NCBI GenBank assembly: GCA_043742865.1
Contig: JAYTXR010000210.1
Location: forward strand, 1-6,671
Length of the DNA stretch: 6,671 nucleotides
Direction of reading: 5' to 3'
Source: PALSA-911 sp043742865
GTDB lineage: Bacteria > Pseudomonadota > Alphaproteobacteria > Acetobacterales > Acetobacteraceae
Shown one piece after another: positions 5,630 to 6,671 of the stretch; the first letter of the stretch is position 1, and each line of letters begins with the position of its first letter. The position numbers and the translations under genes are program-made. The notes below the pieces were generated by a model, which saw nothing but the letters and a program-made list of their open reading frames with translations, made no database searches and was not told where the DNA came from.

Positions 5630-6607
5630 ATGGCGATCAAACAGCCCACCCGCTACCCCGAACTCGCCGATCCCCAGGCCCAGCCCCGCTTCACCGGCAT
5701 TTCCACGTTTTTCCGCACCCCGTACACGCAGGCGCTGGCCGAGGCCGATATCGGACTGATCGGCATCCCGTTCGACGGCGGCGTCACCAACCGCTCGGGC
5801 GCCCGGCATGGCCCGCGCGCGGTGCGCGATCAGTCCAGCCTGCTGCGGCGCATTCATGGCACCACCGGGGCCATGCCGTTCGCCGGCGCCCGTGTGCGCG
5901 ACCTCGGCGATGCCTGGATCGAGCAGCCCTACGAGCTGCGGGGCGCGCTCGGGGAAATCCAAACCTTCCTGCAATCGGTGGTCGAGGCAGGCGTGGTGCC
6001 GATCTCGGTCGGCGGCGACCACTCCATTTCTCTGCCCATCCTGCGCGCCCTGGCGGGCCAGCCTTTGGGCATGGTCCATATCGACGCCCATTGCGATACC
6101 GGCGACGACTATCTGGGCTCGCGTTTTCACCACGGCGCCCCGTTCCGCCGCGCGGTGGAGGAGGGCCTGCTGGACCCCACCCGCGTCATCCAGATCGGCA
6201 TCCGCGGCACCACCAACGACCCGGACATGTGGGGCTTCAGCCAGCGATCCGGCATGCGGGTGCTGACCATGGACGAATTCCAGGACCGCGGCTGGGCCTA
6301 TGCCGTGGCCGAGGCCCGCCGCGTGATCGGCGACGGTCCCACCTATCTGACCTACGACATCGACAGCCTAGACCCCGTGCACGCGCCGGGCACCGGCACG
6401 CCGGAGGCCGGCGGCCTCACCGCGATCGAGGCGCTGCGCCTGTTGCGCGGCCTGCGCGGCCTCGATTTCGTCGGCGCCGACCTGGTCGAGGTGGCGCCGT
6501 CCTTCGATCCCGGAACGATCACCGCGTTCAACGCCGCCTCGCTGCTGTTCGAGATATTGTGCCTGGTGTTCGAGGCTTGGCAGGCCCGGGATAAGACTAC
6601 CGGCTGA
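5630..6607 (+). CDS. agmatinase-family ureohydrolase (agmatinase or guanidinobutyrase-like)
   Basis: A 325-residue binuclear Mn2+ hydrolase of the arginase/agmatinase superfamily, which releases urea from a guanidino compound. Metal ligands are all visible: H131 (SVGGDHSIS), D152, H154 and D156 (HIDAHCDTGDD), and D243 and D245 (YDIDSLDP). Other family motifs are FDGGVTNRSGARHGPRAVR (48-66), FHHGAPFRRAVEEGLLDP (166-183), PGTGTPEAGGL (253-263) and DLVEV (284-288). The HGxxFRRAVEEGLLD stretch and C-terminus resemble bacterial guanidinobutyrase as much as agmatinase, so the substrate is left open. AGGG at 5619-5622 lies seven bases before ATG 5630. The gene is 36 bases behind the MFS gene on the same strand with no clear terminator between, so read-through from the ars operon is possible, but no biochemical link to arsenic is evident. 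Confidence 0.93.
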   Translation: MAIKQPTRYPELADPQAQPRFTGISTFFRTPYTQALAEADIGLIGIPFDGGVTNRSGARHGPRAVRDQSSLLRRIHGTTGAMPFAGARVRDLGDAWIEQPYELRGALGEIQTFLQSVVEAGVVPISVGGDHSISLPILRALAGQPLGMVHIDAHCDTGDDYLGSRFHHGAPFRRAVEEGLLDPTRVIQIGIRGTTNDPDMWGFSQRSGMRVLTMDEFQDRGWAYAVAEARRVIGDGPTYLTYDIDSLDPVHAPGTGTPEAGGLTAIEALRLLRGLRGLDFVGADLVEVAPSFDPGTITAFNAASLLFEILCLVFEAWQARDKTTG

Positions 6608-6671
6608 TGGGGGGTGCTGGTTGCGTCTGCGATGTTTCCGCGATGTTCGACCCCGGCGGCTGACAGAGATG
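6608..6671 (+). other. tail after ureohydrolase gene; possible start of next gene at right edge
   Basis: ATG at 6607 overlaps the ureohydrolase stop (TGATG) and opens an 18-codon frame that ends with TGA at 6661-6663. The last three bases of the window (6669-6671) are an ATG that could start a further + strand gene. No terminator or RNA gene is seen here. Too little sequence remains to decide. Confidence 0.2.

Noticed and set aside
1..6671. CRISPR array, insertion sequence, riboswitch or toxin-antitoxin pair
   Set aside because: Reading both strands showed no regular repeat-spacer pattern, terminal inverted repeats with a transposase, or small paired toxin/antitoxin genes, and no aptamer I could recognise.

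Overview
The window is about two-thirds G+C with tightly packed genes. The arsR-aqpS-arsC arrangement, the class III nucleotide cyclase and the base composition point to an alphaproteobacterium, for example a rhizobial or Rhodospirillales-type lineage. This placement is inferred from gene content; nothing in the window fixes the genus. It looks like chromosome, with no transposase, integrase, phage gene or CRISPR array.

Region 1 (1-1529, + strand) holds the last two enzymes of a meta-cleavage type aromatic degradation pathway. The first is an HpcH/HpaI-family aldolase cut by the left edge. The second is a 2-keto-4-pentenoate / 2-oxo-hept-3-ene-1,7-dioate hydratase-family protein. A possible 10-codon ORF bridges the two genes with start/stop overlaps at both ends. 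Biochemically the hydratase would make the 4-hydroxy-2-oxo acid that the aldolase splits.

Region 2 (1530-2857, - strand) holds a complete tRNA-Asn(GTT) gene with encoded CCA and a plausible own promoter. Upstream of it is a class III nucleotide cyclase with an N-terminal domain that is probably a sensor. All catalytic residues are present, but the usual adenine-selecting Lys is Glu, so GTP may be the substrate.

Region 3 (2858-5593, + strand from 2994) is a compact arsenic resistance operon, divergent from the cyclase: arsR, aqpS (aquaglyceroporin), arsC (glutaredoxin-type arsenate reductase) and an MFS transporter gene. All three junctions are short overlaps. The expected scheme is that arsenate is reduced by ArsC, arsenite leaves down its gradient through AqpS, and ArsR senses arsenite. 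The MFS protein probably exports an arsenic species or related compound. There is no ArsB/Acr3 pump or ArsA in view, so this is the channel-based layout known from Sinorhizobium meliloti, with an MFS gene in the last position. The arsR promoter, its putative operator and the start codon overlap, suggesting a leaderless or nearly leaderless mRNA.

Region 4 (5594-6671, + strand) holds an agmatinase/guanidinobutyrase-family ureohydrolase 36 bases behind the MFS gene. Behind it is a short tail that ends on an ATG, possibly the start of the next gene.
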